Shown: piece after piece, positions 10,878-20,822 of the stretch | Numbering within the stretch: position 1 is the first letter of the stretch | Layout: every line of letters begins with the position of its first letter | Origin: Rhizobium leguminosarum bv. trifolii WSM1325 | Lineage (GTDB): Bacteria; Pseudomonadota; Alphaproteobacteria; Rhizobiales; Rhizobiaceae | Assembly (NCBI GenBank): GCA_000023185.1 | Contig: CP001622.1 | Location: 1,054,001 to 1,118,000, forward strand | Direction of reading: 5' to 3' | DNA: 64,000 nt | The notes under the pieces: generated by a model | What the model saw: the letters and a program-made list of their open reading frames with translations, nothing else | Databases searched by the model: none | Told to the model about the DNA's origin: nothing | Program-made: the position numbers and the translations under genes

Positions 10878-12170
10878 CTATTGCACAGTCCATTGCGCGA
10901 TGTCGTCGCGTTCGCCGATCAGCGCCAGGCCATGGGCGATTGACAGCAGTTCGCCGCCGCTTTCGATCCGATCGCGCTCGAAGCGTTCGGTGAAGATGCG
11001 GCGCACCGCCGGCACGAAAGAGGTGCCGCCGGTCAAGAACACCTTGTCGATCTCCGACGGTTTCGTCTCGGTCTTGTCGAGCACGTCGTCGAGCGCGCCT
11101 TCGATGCGGGCAAGATCATCGGCGATCCAGCCTTCGAAGTCGCTGCGCTTGATGCTGCGATGTCCACCGCGGCCGAGCGGTGCGAAATCGAAAGGCGCCT
11201 CCTCGGATGCCGAGAGCGCCATCTTCGTCGCCGACACCGCCTGATAAAGCGGGTAGCCCTCGTCGTGGTCGATGAGGTCGATGAAGATTTCGAGCTTTTC
11301 CGGTTCCAGGCTGGTGCGAACCAGCTTCTTCAGATCCTCGAATTCTCGCGTCGTCTTGAAGATCGACAGCTGGTTCCAGCGGCCGAAGCTGGAATAGTAA
11401 TTGGACGGCACTTCAAGAATCTTGTCGAAGCTTTTGAAATGGCTGCCCTTGCCGATCAGCGGCGCGACGATGTTGTCGATCATCCTGTAGTCGAAATGGT
11501 CGCCGGCGACGCCGACGCCGGAATGGCCGATCGGCATTGCCGTCAGCTTGCCGGCGACGGTCTCGAAGCGGATCAGCGAATAGTCGGTCGTGCCGCCGCC
11601 GAAATCCGCGACCAGCACGGTGGCATCCCGCTTCAGGTTCTGCGCGAAGTAGAAGGCGGCGGCAACCGGCTCATAGACATAGTGGATCTCGGGAAAGCCG
11701 AAGCGCGACAGCGCCTCATTGTAGCGTTCGGTCGCCAGCGCCGGATCGGGGCTGGCGCCGGCAAAATGCACCGGCCGGCCGGTGACGATGCGGCTGACGT
11801 CTGAAGGCCAGTTGTCGCCGGCGTAGTTGCGCAGGCGCCGCACGAAGACCTCCATCAGATCCTCGAAATTATGCCGCTTGGCAAAGATCAGCGTGCCCTG
11901 GAACAGCGCGCTTGCCGCAAAGGTCTTGATCGACTGCAGGAAGCGACATTCGCCGGGATTGTCGATGAATTGGCGGATCGCCGCATGGCCCGCTTCCACC
12001 TTCAGCGCCGATGCGCCGAGCTGGGCATCCTTCATGAAGGAAAGCGCCGTGCGCATGCTGTCTGCCGTACCCTCCGTGCTCGTGAACGCCATCGAGCGCG
12101 TCGCCCCGCCATCCGCCGTGGCGAGAACCGTATTCGTCGTGCCGAAGTCGAAACCCAGCGCCTGAGCCAT
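10878..12170 (-). CDS. yegD: Hsp70-family protein, YegD-like
   Basis: 430 residues comprising only the actin-like ATPase fold. The phosphate-1 loop LGFDFGTTNTVLA is at the N-terminus, ADFGGGTTDYSL forms phosphate-2, and FLTGGTSFVPAVRRIF is the adenosine motif near the C-terminus. The substrate-binding domain of DnaK is missing, as in E. coli YegD (about 450 residues). The role is poorly defined; a chaperone-like ATPase is assumed. No co-chaperone gene is nearby. The gap to the UDG gene is 69 bp on the same strand. Confidence 0.9.
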   Translation of the reverse strand: MAQALGFDFGTTNTVLATADGGATRSMAFTSTEGTADSMRTALSFMKDAQLGASALKVEAGHAAIRQFIDNPGECRFLQSIKTFAASALFQGTLIFAKRHNFEDLMEVFVRRLRNYAGDNWPSDVSRIVTGRPVHFAGASPDPALATERYNEALSRFGFPEIHYVYEPVAAAFYFAQNLKRDATVLVADFGGGTTDYSLIRFETVAGKLTAMPIGHSGVGVAGDHFDYRMIDNIVAPLIGKGSHFKSFDKILEVPSNYYSSFGRWNQLSIFKTTREFEDLKKLVRTSLEPEKLEIFIDLIDHDEGYPLYQAVSATKMALSASEEAPFDFAPLGRGGHRSIKRSDFEGWIADDLARIEGALDDVLDKTETKPSEIDKVFLTGGTSFVPAVRRIFTERFERDRIESGGELLSIAHGLALIGERDDIAQWTVQ

Positions 12171-12314
12171 GCCCGCACCTCTTCATGCCGATTGTTATTG
12201 GAGACGGAGCATCGCTCCGCGAAAGGGCGTAAGCACGCCCCGAAATCAGGAGGGCGGGTGATGCCACAGGGGCGTGACACATTCAAGAGGATTGAAGGCG
12301 CATATGTCGAGCAG

Positions 12315-12350
12315 GCATCCTTCTCCTCCCGCCAGGGAGAAGAAGGATGC
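12315..12350 (-). terminator. Inverted repeat downstream of the RND pump gene
   Basis: GCATCCTTCT pairs perfectly with AGAAGGATGC around a short spacer, about 40 bp past the stop codon of the minus-strand permease gene. There is no T tract, so termination is only a possibility. Confidence 0.35.
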
Positions 12351-12389
12351 CGCAGGGCAGATCAGCCATGAAGGTTCAACAGTCCGCCG

Positions 12390-15300
12390 TTATTCGGCGG
12401 CCATCGCCCTTGCCTCGTGCAGCTCCGGCTCCTCGACCTTCTTGTGGCCGATCAGGCGGCCGAGGAAATTGCCGAAGCGGTCCATCTCGACGAAGATGAC
12501 CGGGGTGATGAAGAGCGTCAGCATCTGCGAGACGATCAGGCCGCCGACGACGGCGATGCCGAGCGGTTGACGCAGTTCCGAGCTTGCGCCGGTGCCGAGC
12601 GCGATCGGCAGGGCGCCAAGCAGGGCACAGAAGGTCGTCATCATGATCGGCCGGAAGCGTCGCACGCAGGCTTCGTGGATCGCCGCCGTCGCCTTCTCGC
12701 CCGTCGTGCGCATGGTCTCCACCGCCACGTCGATCATCATGATCGCGTTCTTCTTGACAATGCCGATCAGCATCAAGAGGCCGATCAGGGCGATGATCGA
12801 CAGGTCGAAGCCCATGATCTTCAATGCCAGCAGCGCACCGAATGCCGCGGCCGGAAGGCCGGACAGGATGGTGAGCGGGTGGATGAAGCTTTCATAGAGC
12901 ACGCCGAGCACGACATAAATGGTCAGCACCGCCGCCAGGATCAGATAGGGCGTATTGCCCTGCGATTGCTCGAAGATTTGCGCCGTACCGCCGTAGGATG
13001 TGAAGACGTCTGCCGGCACGCTGATGTCCTTCTTGATCTGGTCGATCGCTGCCGTGGCGTCGCTGAGCGAGACGCCTTCCGGCAGGTTGAAGGAAACGGT
13101 GGTCGAGACCAGCTGGCCCGTCTGGTTGATGGTGACCGGGCCTGTGGTGCGTTGGACATGCGCGAAGTTCGAAAGCGGCACCAGGCTGCCATTGGCCGAG
13201 GCGACACGGATCTCCGAGAGCTTCTGGTCGTCCCAGGGTTTGCTGGTGTCGTATTCGACGATGACGTCATAGCTGTCGCCGGTCGACTGGATTTCCGCAG
13301 CGGAATATCCGCTGAAGGATTCCTGCAGCGTCGTGCGCAGCGTGTCGTTGTCGATCCCGTAGGCGGCTGCCCGCTCGGTATCGATGACGATATTGGCCTG
13401 CAGGGCGTTGTTCTGGGCGTCCGAGGTCACGTCGGTGAACAGCCGGTCCTTGCGCATCGCCGCCTGGATCTTGCCGGCCCAGAGGTTGGTCTGGTCGACG
13501 TTCAGCGCCTGCACGACCAGCTGATACTGGCTGGCGGTCTGGCGGCCGCCGAAGCGCAGGCTCTGGTTCGGCGTCACGAAGGCCTGCAAGCCGGGGATCT
13601 TGTTGATCGCCGTGCGCAGTTCGCGCAGCGTCTGGTCAAGCGGCGCACGCTGCTTCTTGTCCTTGAGTTCGACGAACATCGAGCCATTGTTCTGCGGCTT
13701 GTTGGGGTTGCCGCCGATCGTCGACATCACATGGTTGACCGCCGGGTTCGCTTTCACGACGGCGGCCGCCTGCTGCTGCAGCGCCGACATCGCGGAATAG
13801 GAAATGTCCTGCCGGGCCTGCGTGCTGATCGTCAGGCGGCCGATATCCTCCTGTGGGAAGAAGCTCGTTGGCAGCGTCATGAAGAAATAGATTGTCAGCG
13901 CGACCGAGGCGAGGAAAACGCCGAGGATCGTTGGGCGGTGGCGAAGGCACCAGCCGACAGCCCTGTCGTAGCCGCGCAGCGTCCGTTCGAAGCCGGCATC
14001 GAAGATGCGGATGATGAGCGGCGGGCGGCTCTGGTGGTTCGACAGGCGCGAGGCGAGCATCGGCGTCACGGTTAGCGAGACGATTGCCGAGGAGATGATG
14101 GCGATGGCGACCACCATGCCGAATTCGTTGAACACGCGGCCGACAACACCGCCCATCAGCAGGATCGGGATGAAGACCGCGATCAGCGAAACCGACATGG
14201 AAATGATGGTGTAGCTGACTTCGCCCGCACCCTTGATCGCCGCTTCCCGCACCGGCATGCCTTCCTCGACATGTCGCAGGATGTTCTCGAGCATGACGAT
14301 GGCGTCATCCACCACGAGCCCCACCGCGAGCGTTAGCCCGAGCAGCGAGATGTTGTCGATACTATAGCCGAGCACATACATCATGCCGAAGGTCGAGATC
14401 AGCGACAGAGGAACGGCAAGGCCGGGAATGATCGTTGCGGTCGCATGGCCGGTAAAGAGGTAGATGACGAGAACGACGAGGCCGATCGTCAGGAGCAGCG
14501 TGAACTTCACATCGGAGATGGCATCGCGAATCGGCTTTGCGGCGTCGTTCATGACGACCGTGTTGACCGAGGGTGGGATTTCGGCGTGAAGCTGCGGCAG
14601 CTTGGCGTTGATCGCATCGACGACATCGACGGTGTTGGCGTCCGGCTGGCGCTGGATGGCGAGGATGATGCCACGCTGGCCGTCATACCAGCTGCCGGTA
14701 TACTGGTTCTCGACGCTGTCCTGCACGTCGGCAATATCGCCGAGGTGGATCGGCGCACCGTTCGGATTGGCAATGACCAGCGAACGGAACTGCTCGGCGC
14801 TGGTGCTCTGCGTGTTCGCCGTGATGGTCATGCTCTGCGAATTGTTCTGCAGTGTTCCCACGGGCTGCTGGCTGTTGGCGGCAGCAAGCGCCTTGTTGAC
14901 GGTGTCGATGCCGATGCCGCGGGTCAGCAGTTTGTTGGGATCGACCTCGACGCGGACGGCATAGGTCTGTGCACCGTAGACGCTGACCTGGGCGACGCCG
15001 GGAAGTGTGGAAAGCGACGGCGAGATGATGTTCTCGGCGATGTCGTCAAGCTTGCTGCGCGGCATGGTGTTGCTCTGCACCGAGAGCAGCATGACGGGCG
15101 CATCGGCCGGGTTTGTCTTGCGATAACTCGGCGGCGTCGTCAGATTGTCGGGCAGTTGCCGGGTGGCATGCGAGATCGCCGCCTGCACGTCGGCTGCAGC
15201 CGCATCGATATTACGACTGAGGTCGAACTGCAGCACGATGCTGGTGCTGCCGAGCGAGCTGGAGGCGCTGATTTCGGTGATCCCGGGAATGGTCTCGAAC

Positions 15301-15506
15301 TGCTTGATCAGCGGTGTCGAAACCGAGGTTGCCATCGTCTGCGGCGAGGCGCCACTCAACTGCGCCGAAACGTTGATCGTGGGAAAATCGACCTGCGGCA
15401 GGGCCGCGACCGGCACGAGCTGATAACCGGCAAGACCGGCCAGAATGACGCCGATGGCAAGCAGCGTCGTCGCGACGGGGCGCTGGATACAAAAATTCGG
15501 GATCAT
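12390..15506 (-). CDS. RND efflux pump inner-membrane permease (HAE1 type)
   Basis: 1038 residues, full length for a HAE1 transporter. The N-terminus IQRPVATTLLAIGVILAGLAGY is followed by LPQVDFPTINVSAQLSGASP, as in MdtB/MdtC-type pumps. Twelve membrane helices and two large periplasmic loops are evident, and TM4 carries GLVVDDAIVMLENI with the paired Asp residues of the proton relay. It works as a trimer with the adaptor encoded just upstream and a TolC-like channel that is not in this window. Start and adaptor stop overlap by 4 bp (ATGA), so the two are translationally coupled. Drug or metabolite specificity is unknown. Confidence 0.95.
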   Translation of the reverse strand: MIPNFCIQRPVATTLLAIGVILAGLAGYQLVPVAALPQVDFPTINVSAQLSGASPQTMATSVSTPLIKQFETIPGITEISASSSLGSTSIVLQFDLSRNIDAAAADVQAAISHATRQLPDNLTTPPSYRKTNPADAPVMLLSVQSNTMPRSKLDDIAENIISPSLSTLPGVAQVSVYGAQTYAVRVEVDPNKLLTRGIGIDTVNKALAAANSQQPVGTLQNNSQSMTITANTQSTSAEQFRSLVIANPNGAPIHLGDIADVQDSVENQYTGSWYDGQRGIILAIQRQPDANTVDVVDAINAKLPQLHAEIPPSVNTVVMNDAAKPIRDAISDVKFTLLLTIGLVVLVIYLFTGHATATIIPGLAVPLSLISTFGMMYVLGYSIDNISLLGLTLAVGLVVDDAIVMLENILRHVEEGMPVREAAIKGAGEVSYTIISMSVSLIAVFIPILLMGGVVGRVFNEFGMVVAIAIISSAIVSLTVTPMLASRLSNHQSRPPLIIRIFDAGFERTLRGYDRAVGWCLRHRPTILGVFLASVALTIYFFMTLPTSFFPQEDIGRLTISTQARQDISYSAMSALQQQAAAVVKANPAVNHVMSTIGGNPNKPQNNGSMFVELKDKKQRAPLDQTLRELRTAINKIPGLQAFVTPNQSLRFGGRQTASQYQLVVQALNVDQTNLWAGKIQAAMRKDRLFTDVTSDAQNNALQANIVIDTERAAAYGIDNDTLRTTLQESFSGYSAAEIQSTGDSYDVIVEYDTSKPWDDQKLSEIRVASANGSLVPLSNFAHVQRTTGPVTINQTGQLVSTTVSFNLPEGVSLSDATAAIDQIKKDISVPADVFTSYGGTAQIFEQSQGNTPYLILAAVLTIYVVLGVLYESFIHPLTILSGLPAAAFGALLALKIMGFDLSIIALIGLLMLIGIVKKNAIMMIDVAVETMRTTGEKATAAIHEACVRRFRPIMMTTFCALLGALPIALGTGASSELRQPLGIAVVGGLIVSQMLTLFITPVIFVEMDRFGNFLGRLIGHKKVEEPELHEARAMAAE

Positions 15507-16798
15507 TGCTGAGCTCCCACCGCGATCGTCTCGGACGGCTGCTGTTGCCGAGGCTCTTCGGCGGAGGCGACATCAAGCGCCTTTTCGTCGAATTGCTCGT
15601 TGATCGCCTGCTGGTCGCTGAGCTGGCCCTGGCCCTCGACGACGACGTGATCGCCTGCCTGAAGGCCCGATTCTATGGCGGTGAAGCCGCCATTTGCACG
15701 GGCAACGGTGACGGCCGTCAGATGCGATTTGCCGTCCTTGGCGACGAAGGCGAAGAATCCCTCCGGACCGGGGCTGACGGCAACCGTCGGCACCACCACC
15801 TGCTGTTCGTCATTGTTGAAATGCACGACGATGTTGACTGACTGGCCGGGCCAGAGCGCACCGGAGGCATTCTCGAATTTCGCCTTGGCGAGGATCGTGC
15901 CCGAGGCCGTATCGACCGTGTTGTCGTAGAAGCTGATTTCGCCCTTTCGCACTTGCCCCTTGGTGGAATTGGGGGCGGTGCTGACCTCGACCGGACCGGC
16001 TGCCAAGGCACTCTTCAGCTCCCGCAGATAGCGTTCCTGCAGGTGGAATTTCACATAGATCGGATCGTATTTCGCGATGGTGACGATTGCCGCCCCGGCA
16101 CTGAGGAAAGCCCCCTTGCTGACAACGATATCGCCGAGCCGGCCGTCGAAGGGAGCGCGGATATCGGTGTGCTCGAGCAAGATCTGATCGGAGGCCAGCG
16201 ACGCCTTGTCGGCGTCAACAGTGGCTGCAGCGGTATCGCGGGCGGCGACTGCCTGGTCGAGGCTCTGCTGGGTGCCGGCCTTCTGGTTGAAGAGATCCTG
16301 CGCACGCGTCAATGCGGTCGCGGCTTCCGAAAGGGTTGCCGCGTCGCGCACGATCATCGCATTGTCCTTGTCGACCGTCGCCTTGGCCGTCCGATCGTCC
16401 AGCTTGGCGATCAGGTCGCCGGCTTTGACGGTCGCCCCGTCCTGCGCATCGATGCTGACGATCAGGCCCTGTTCCTGTGCGGCAATGGTCGTATTGTCAT
16501 CGGCATCGGCCCAGCCGGTCGCCGTCACGTCCATCGGCAGTGTCGTTTTCACGGCTGCGACTGTTTTAACGACGGTCGGGCCGCCGCCACCGCGTCTGCG
16601 CCCGCCGCCCTGATGTTGCCCACCATCCTGCCCCTGATCGGCCTGTGCCTGCTGCCCGCCGCCATTACCGCCGGCCGGCTGCTTGATGAACTGCGAGAGG
16701 TAGGGAATGCGGGAGGCATTAGGGACCAGATTCCCGAATTGCCAGACGCCGACGGCGGCAATTGCGATAACGCTGACGGTGATCCAAAATTTCTTCAT
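15503..16798 (-). CDS. RND efflux periplasmic adaptor (membrane fusion protein)
   Basis: 431 residues. A single N-terminal membrane anchor (WITVSVIAIAAVGVWQFG) is followed by an unusual Gln/Gly/Arg-rich linker at about 45-75. The biotinyl-lipoyl-like domain (IAAQEQGLIVSIDAQDGATVKAGDLIAKLD), an alpha-hairpin (~125-180) and beta-barrel parts come after it. The C-terminal tail, beyond ~400, is Gln/Glu-rich. It links the permease to the outer-membrane channel. First gene of the two-gene operon; no regulator gene lies beside it. Confidence 0.93.
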   Translation of the reverse strand: MKKFWITVSVIAIAAVGVWQFGNLVPNASRIPYLSQFIKQPAGGNGGGQQAQADQGQDGGQHQGGGRRRGGGGPTVVKTVAAVKTTLPMDVTATGWADADDNTTIAAQEQGLIVSIDAQDGATVKAGDLIAKLDDRTAKATVDKDNAMIVRDAATLSEAATALTRAQDLFNQKAGTQQSLDQAVAARDTAAATVDADKASLASDQILLEHTDIRAPFDGRLGDIVVSKGAFLSAGAAIVTIAKYDPIYVKFHLQERYLRELKSALAAGPVEVSTAPNSTKGQVRKGEISFYDNTVDTASGTILAKAKFENASGALWPGQSVNIVVHFNNDEQQVVVPTVAVSPGPEGFFAFVAKDGKSHLTAVTVARANGGFTAIESGLQAGDHVVVEGQGQLSDQQAINEQFDEKALDVASAEEPRQQQPSETIAVGAQQ

Positions 16799-17093
16799 GG
16801 GCGATACCGGACTTTGGGCAAGGTTGCGGGGGCAAGGTTGCGAATTTTATGCCCCGATTGAGCCACTTATATTGCGGCGCAAAAAAGACATAATTCCCGG
16901 CGGGTAATCACTAAGTGGTTATAATGGCTTAAATTTTTGTAATGAATATTCCGTAATATTCAAACTATACTAATATAGAGCCAGTGTAGCCGGTGCCGTC
17001 TGACGGCGGCGGCGAGGGTGGTTCGCGGGGCGACGATTTCGGCCCGTAAGCCGACCGTCGCCCGGGAGGAAAAACTAGAGAAGGCAGGTCGTC

Positions 17094-17972
17094 ATGACTG
17101 AGTTGGACGCCAGCGAATTTCGCTCTCTCATAACAAGTGTGTTTCCTGAGCTCACGGCCTCCGTCTTCAAGCTGGCGGCAAAAGGCTGGGATTCGCTTGC
17201 CGTCGACGTCGATGACACGCTGATCTTCAAGTTTCCCCGCAATCTCGGCGCAGAAAGAGCGCTTCAGAAGGAAGCAGCCTTGCTCGAGATCGTTCGGCCG
17301 TCGCTGTCGATGGCGGTTCCCGACATGCGCATTCACGACGGGCCGCCGATCTTCTCCAGCCATGCCAAGCTCGACGGCGAACATCTCATTGTCGAAGATT
17401 ACGATGCGCTTGGCGAAAGCGATCGTCAGCACCTCGCGGAAGATCTCGCGCGTTTTTACGCCGAGCTGCATGTGCTCGATGCCGATCGCATGCGGTCGGC
17501 CGGTGCCGGGGCGATCCAGCCATGGCAATCGCCCGAGACGGTGCGAACAAAGGCTTTGGCGCTGCTGCCGCCTGACATCCGGAGCTTTGCGCAGGTGATC
17601 ATTTTCGATTTCGAAGCCTTGCCGCCCGATCCCTATGGCAAGATCTACGGCTTCTTCGACGGTCATGGTTGGAACATGGCCTTCGACCACGCGCAAAGGC
17701 GGCTGAACGGCATTTATGATTTCGCCGATTCAGGTTTTGGCCCCTTGCACCAGGAATTCATCTACTCGAATTTCATCTCGCCCGATCTGACCGCCCGCAT
17801 CGTATCGGCCTATGAAATGCTGACCGGACGCAGGCTCGACCGGCGGCGCATTGCGATCCTGACCGGCTTCCATCGTCTGTCCGAGCTCGCCGAACTTGCG
17901 GACGATCCGGCGAACGTCGAACAGATGATCCGAAGTGTGGCGACATGGGCGGCGTCGGCCCGCGTCGGCTGA
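17094..17972 (+). CDS. Aminoglycoside-phosphotransferase-like (APH family) protein
   Basis: 292 residues. The ATP-binding lobe contains VDDTLIFKFPRN, whose Lys would be the phosphate-binding lysine, and ERALQKEAALLEIV. The Brenner motif, usually HGDLHxxN, is FFDGHGWN here: the catalytic Asp and metal-binding Asn remain while the first His is Phe. The metal Asp is in IYDFADSGFG. Family members phosphorylate hydroxyls of aminoglycosides, homoserine, choline or other small molecules; nothing indicates antibiotic resistance. It stands alone behind an AT-rich 295-bp region and converges on the SDR gene. Confidence 0.8.
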   Translation: MTELDASEFRSLITSVFPELTASVFKLAAKGWDSLAVDVDDTLIFKFPRNLGAERALQKEAALLEIVRPSLSMAVPDMRIHDGPPIFSSHAKLDGEHLIVEDYDALGESDRQHLAEDLARFYAELHVLDADRMRSAGAGAIQPWQSPETVRTKALALLPPDIRSFAQVIIFDFEALPPDPYGKIYGFFDGHGWNMAFDHAQRRLNGIYDFADSGFGPLHQEFIYSNFISPDLTARIVSAYEMLTGRRLDRRRIAILTGFHRLSELAELADDPANVEQMIRSVATWAASARVG

Positions 17973-17982
17973 GAGGGAATGC

Positions 17983-18771
17983 TCAGACGGACCGCGCCGC
18001 GCCGCCGTCGCAGCGGATGAGCGAGCCGGTGATATAGCTTGCCGGCTGGCTACACAGGAAGGCCGCGGTTGCGGCGAATTCCTCGACCCTGCCGTAGCGG
18101 CCGACCGGAATGCGCGCCTCCTTGTCGGTGCGGATCTCCTCGAGGCTCTTGCCGGTCCGCTTTGCCGCAGCCCCGTCGAGATCGTCGAGCCGCGCCGTCA
18201 GGATGCTGCCCGGCAGGAGCAGGTTGGTGGTGACGCCGAAGCCCGCCACTTCGGAGGCAAGCGTCTTGCTCCAGCCGGCAAGGGCAGGGCGCAGCGTATT
18301 CGACAACGCCAGATTGGCGATCGGTTCGATCACGCCGGATGAGGCAACCGTCAGGATGCGGCCCCAGCCCTGCGCCTTCATGCCGGGCAGCAGCGCATTG
18401 GTGAGCGTGATCACGCGCGCGACCATGGAGAGGAAATAGATTTCGAGCTTTTCGCCCGTCATGTCCTCCGTCGTGCCGGGTGTCGGCCCGCCGGTATTGT
18501 TGACCAGGATATCGAGCCCGCCGAACTTTTCCTTTACCGCCGTCGTCACCATCTCGACGAAGCGTTCGTCCCCGAGATCGGCCCAGATCCAGTCGGCCCG
18601 GCCTTTGCCTTCGCCATTGATCGCTTTGCAATTGGCCTCCAACTGTTCGCCGCTGCGCCCGCAGAGCAGCACGTTCGCGCCCTCACGCGCCAGCGCCACG
18701 GCGATGCCGAGGCCGAGACCACGCGAGGAGGCGAGGACGAGTGCCCGTTTGCCCTTGATGCCGAGATCCAT
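17983..18771 (-). CDS. SDR-superfamily protein with divergent catalytic site
   Basis: 262 residues with a Rossmann fold. The glycine motif reads ASSRGLGLG (14-22) in place of TGxxxGxG, and NNTGG (91-95) replaces NNAG. Ser145 is present, but the expected YxxxK reads S157-N-T-L-R161, so both catalytic Tyr and Lys are absent. The C-terminus with ITGSLIRCDGGAARSV is otherwise normal. From memory this matches the 'beta-ketoacyl-ACP-reductase-like, SDR-like' subgroup, which lacks the classic tetrad. Function is unknown; a non-oxidoreductase binding role or altered chemistry is possible. It ends 10 bp from the convergent APH-like gene. Confidence 0.85.
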   Translation of the reverse strand: MDLGIKGKRALVLASSRGLGLGIAVALAREGANVLLCGRSGEQLEANCKAINGEGKGRADWIWADLGDERFVEMVTTAVKEKFGGLDILVNNTGGPTPGTTEDMTGEKLEIYFLSMVARVITLTNALLPGMKAQGWGRILTVASSGVIEPIANLALSNTLRPALAGWSKTLASEVAGFGVTTNLLLPGSILTARLDDLDGAAAKRTGKSLEEIRTDKEARIPVGRYGRVEEFAATAAFLCSQPASYITGSLIRCDGGAARSV

Positions 18772-19022
18772 GATTGTTCTCCGATAGCTTTGAGCGATGT
18801 ATAAGGCGCAAGCGGCGGAAAAGGAAAGGGCATGTCAGCGGTTTGATGGCACTTGAAAATTGACGTTGACGTAAACGATATGTAATTCTGCCGCGCGAGG
18901 CGTTATCATTGTGCGAATTGGAAGATTGGCTGTCGTATCCCGGCTCGACAATGCTTTCTCGTTTTGACAAGAAAGTGCCATGACGGGATGACGGCCGCGT
19001 GCCGCCAAGCGGAGACGAGTGA

Positions 19023-20687
19023 ATGACCGAGACGACTGAGCTGCCCGAACGCGAAAGCATGGAATTCGACGTTGTGATCGTGGGCGCCGGTCCTGCCGGT
19101 CTTGCGGCGGCGATCCGGTTGAAACAGGTCAACCCGGAACTGTCGGTCGTCGTGCTGGAGAAGGGCGCGGAAGTCGGCGCGCATATCCTCTCGGGCGCCG
19201 TCGTCGATCCGATCGGCATCGACCGGCTGCTGCCCGGCTGGCGCGGCGAGGCCGATCATCCCTTCAAGACCAAAGTCAGCGCCGATCACTTCCTGCTGCT
19301 CGGTCCGGCCGGCTCCGTTCGCCTGCCGAATGTGCTGATGCCGCCGCTGATGAACAATCACGGAAACTACATCGTCTCGCTTGGGCTCGTCTGTCGCTGG
19401 CTGGCGACCAAGGCCGAAGAACTCGGCGTCGAGATCTATCCGGGCTTTGCCGCAACCGAAGTGCTCTACAATGACGAAGGTGCGGTGATCGGTGTCGCCA
19501 CCGGCGACATGGGTATCGAGAAGAACGGCGAGCCCGGCCCGAACTATACCCGCGGCATGGAACTGCTCGGCAAATATGTGCTGATCGGCGAAGGCGTGCG
19601 TGGCTCGCTCGCCAAGCAGCTGATTGCCAAGTTCGATCTGCAGAAAGACCGTGAACCGCAAAAATTCGGCATCGGCATCAAGGAGCTCTGGCAGGTCAAG
19701 CCCGAGAACCACAGGCCGGGCCTCGTGCAGCACTCCTTCGGCTGGCCGCTCGGCATGAAGGCCGGCGGCGGCTCCTTCCTCTATCACCTGGAAGACAATC
19801 TGGTGGCCGTCGGCTTCGTCGTCCACCTCAATTACAAGAACCCCTATCTCTATCCCTTCGAGGAATTCCAGCGCTTCAAGACCCATCCGGCGATCCGCAC
19901 CACCTTCGAGGGCGGCAAGCGCCTGTCCTATGGGGCGCGTGCCATCACCGAGGGCGGCTACCAGTCGGTGCCGAAGCTTTCCTTCCCCGGCGGGGCGCTG
20001 ATCGGCTGTTCGGCCGGTCTCGTCAACGTGCCGCGCATCAAGGGCAGCCACAATGCGGTGCTGTCGGGCATGCTGGCGGCCGAGAAGATCGCCGCGGCGA
20101 TTGTATCAGGCCGCAGCCATGACGAAGTGACCGAGATCGAGAACGAATGGCGCAAGGGCGACATCGGCCGCGATTTGAAGCGCGTCCGCAACGTAAAGCC
20201 GCTGTGGTCGAAGTTCGGCACCGCGCTTGGTGTGGCGCTCGGCGGCTTCGACATGTGGACCAACACGCTGTTCGGCTTTTCCGTCTTTGGCACGCTGAAG
20301 CATGGCAAGACCGATGCCCAATCGCTTGAGCCGGCCTCGCAGCACAAGCCGATCGTCTATCCGAAGCCCGATGGCGTCTTGACCTTCGACCGGCTGTCCT
20401 CGGTGTTCCTGTCGAACACCAATCACGAGGAAGACCAGCCGGTGCATCTGCAGGTCAAGGACATGAACCTGCAGAAGTCGTCCGAGCATGACATCTATGC
20501 CGGCCCGTCGACGCGTTACTGTCCCGCCGGCGTTTATGAATGGGTGGAAAAGGACGGCAAGGATGTCTTCGTCATCAACGCCCAGAACTGCGTGCACTGC
20601 AAGACCTGCGACATCAAGGACCCCAACCAGAACATCAACTGGGTACCGCCGCAGGGCGGCGAGGGGCCCGTCTATCCGAATATGTGA
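19023..20687 (+). CDS. Electron transfer flavoprotein-ubiquinone oxidoreductase
   Basis: 554 residues. The FAD dinucleotide motif VIVGAGPAGLAAAIRL is near residue 17. The middle region has the ubiquinone-binding and membrane-surface sequences of the family. The C-terminal ferredoxin-like part carries CPAGVYEW and NCVHCKTCDIKDPNQNI, supplying the four Cys of the [4Fe-4S] cluster, and ends PPQGGEGPVYPNM as in the mitochondrial ETFDH. It passes electrons from fatty- and amino-acid acyl-CoA dehydrogenases via ETF to ubiquinone at the inner membrane. The ETF subunits are not in this window. The start is set by GGAG about 10 nt upstream of the ATG. Confidence 0.96.
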   Translation: MTETTELPERESMEFDVVIVGAGPAGLAAAIRLKQVNPELSVVVLEKGAEVGAHILSGAVVDPIGIDRLLPGWRGEADHPFKTKVSADHFLLLGPAGSVRLPNVLMPPLMNNHGNYIVSLGLVCRWLATKAEELGVEIYPGFAATEVLYNDEGAVIGVATGDMGIEKNGEPGPNYTRGMELLGKYVLIGEGVRGSLAKQLIAKFDLQKDREPQKFGIGIKELWQVKPENHRPGLVQHSFGWPLGMKAGGGSFLYHLEDNLVAVGFVVHLNYKNPYLYPFEEFQRFKTHPAIRTTFEGGKRLSYGARAITEGGYQSVPKLSFPGGALIGCSAGLVNVPRIKGSHNAVLSGMLAAEKIAAAIVSGRSHDEVTEIENEWRKGDIGRDLKRVRNVKPLWSKFGTALGVALGGFDMWTNTLFGFSVFGTLKHGKTDAQSLEPASQHKPIVYPKPDGVLTFDRLSSVFLSNTNHEEDQPVHLQVKDMNLQKSSEHDIYAGPSTRYCPAGVYEWVEKDGKDVFVINAQNCVHCKTCDIKDPNQNINWVPPQGGEGPVYPNM

Positions 20688-20822
20688 GGCGGATTATCCC
20701 CACCGCGACAATTCTTGCGTGCTGACGCCTTCGTGATCGCCTTCTGCCGGAGGCTGTTAGCCGTTCGTTAACCATAATTTCCTTAGCTTGCGACATCAAG
20801 TTGACGCACTAAGGACACATTC

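Noticed and set aside
12417..14075. Long plus-strand frame opposite the RND permease
   Set aside because: Its Arg/Asp/Gln-rich translation is typical of antisense to a membrane-protein gene.
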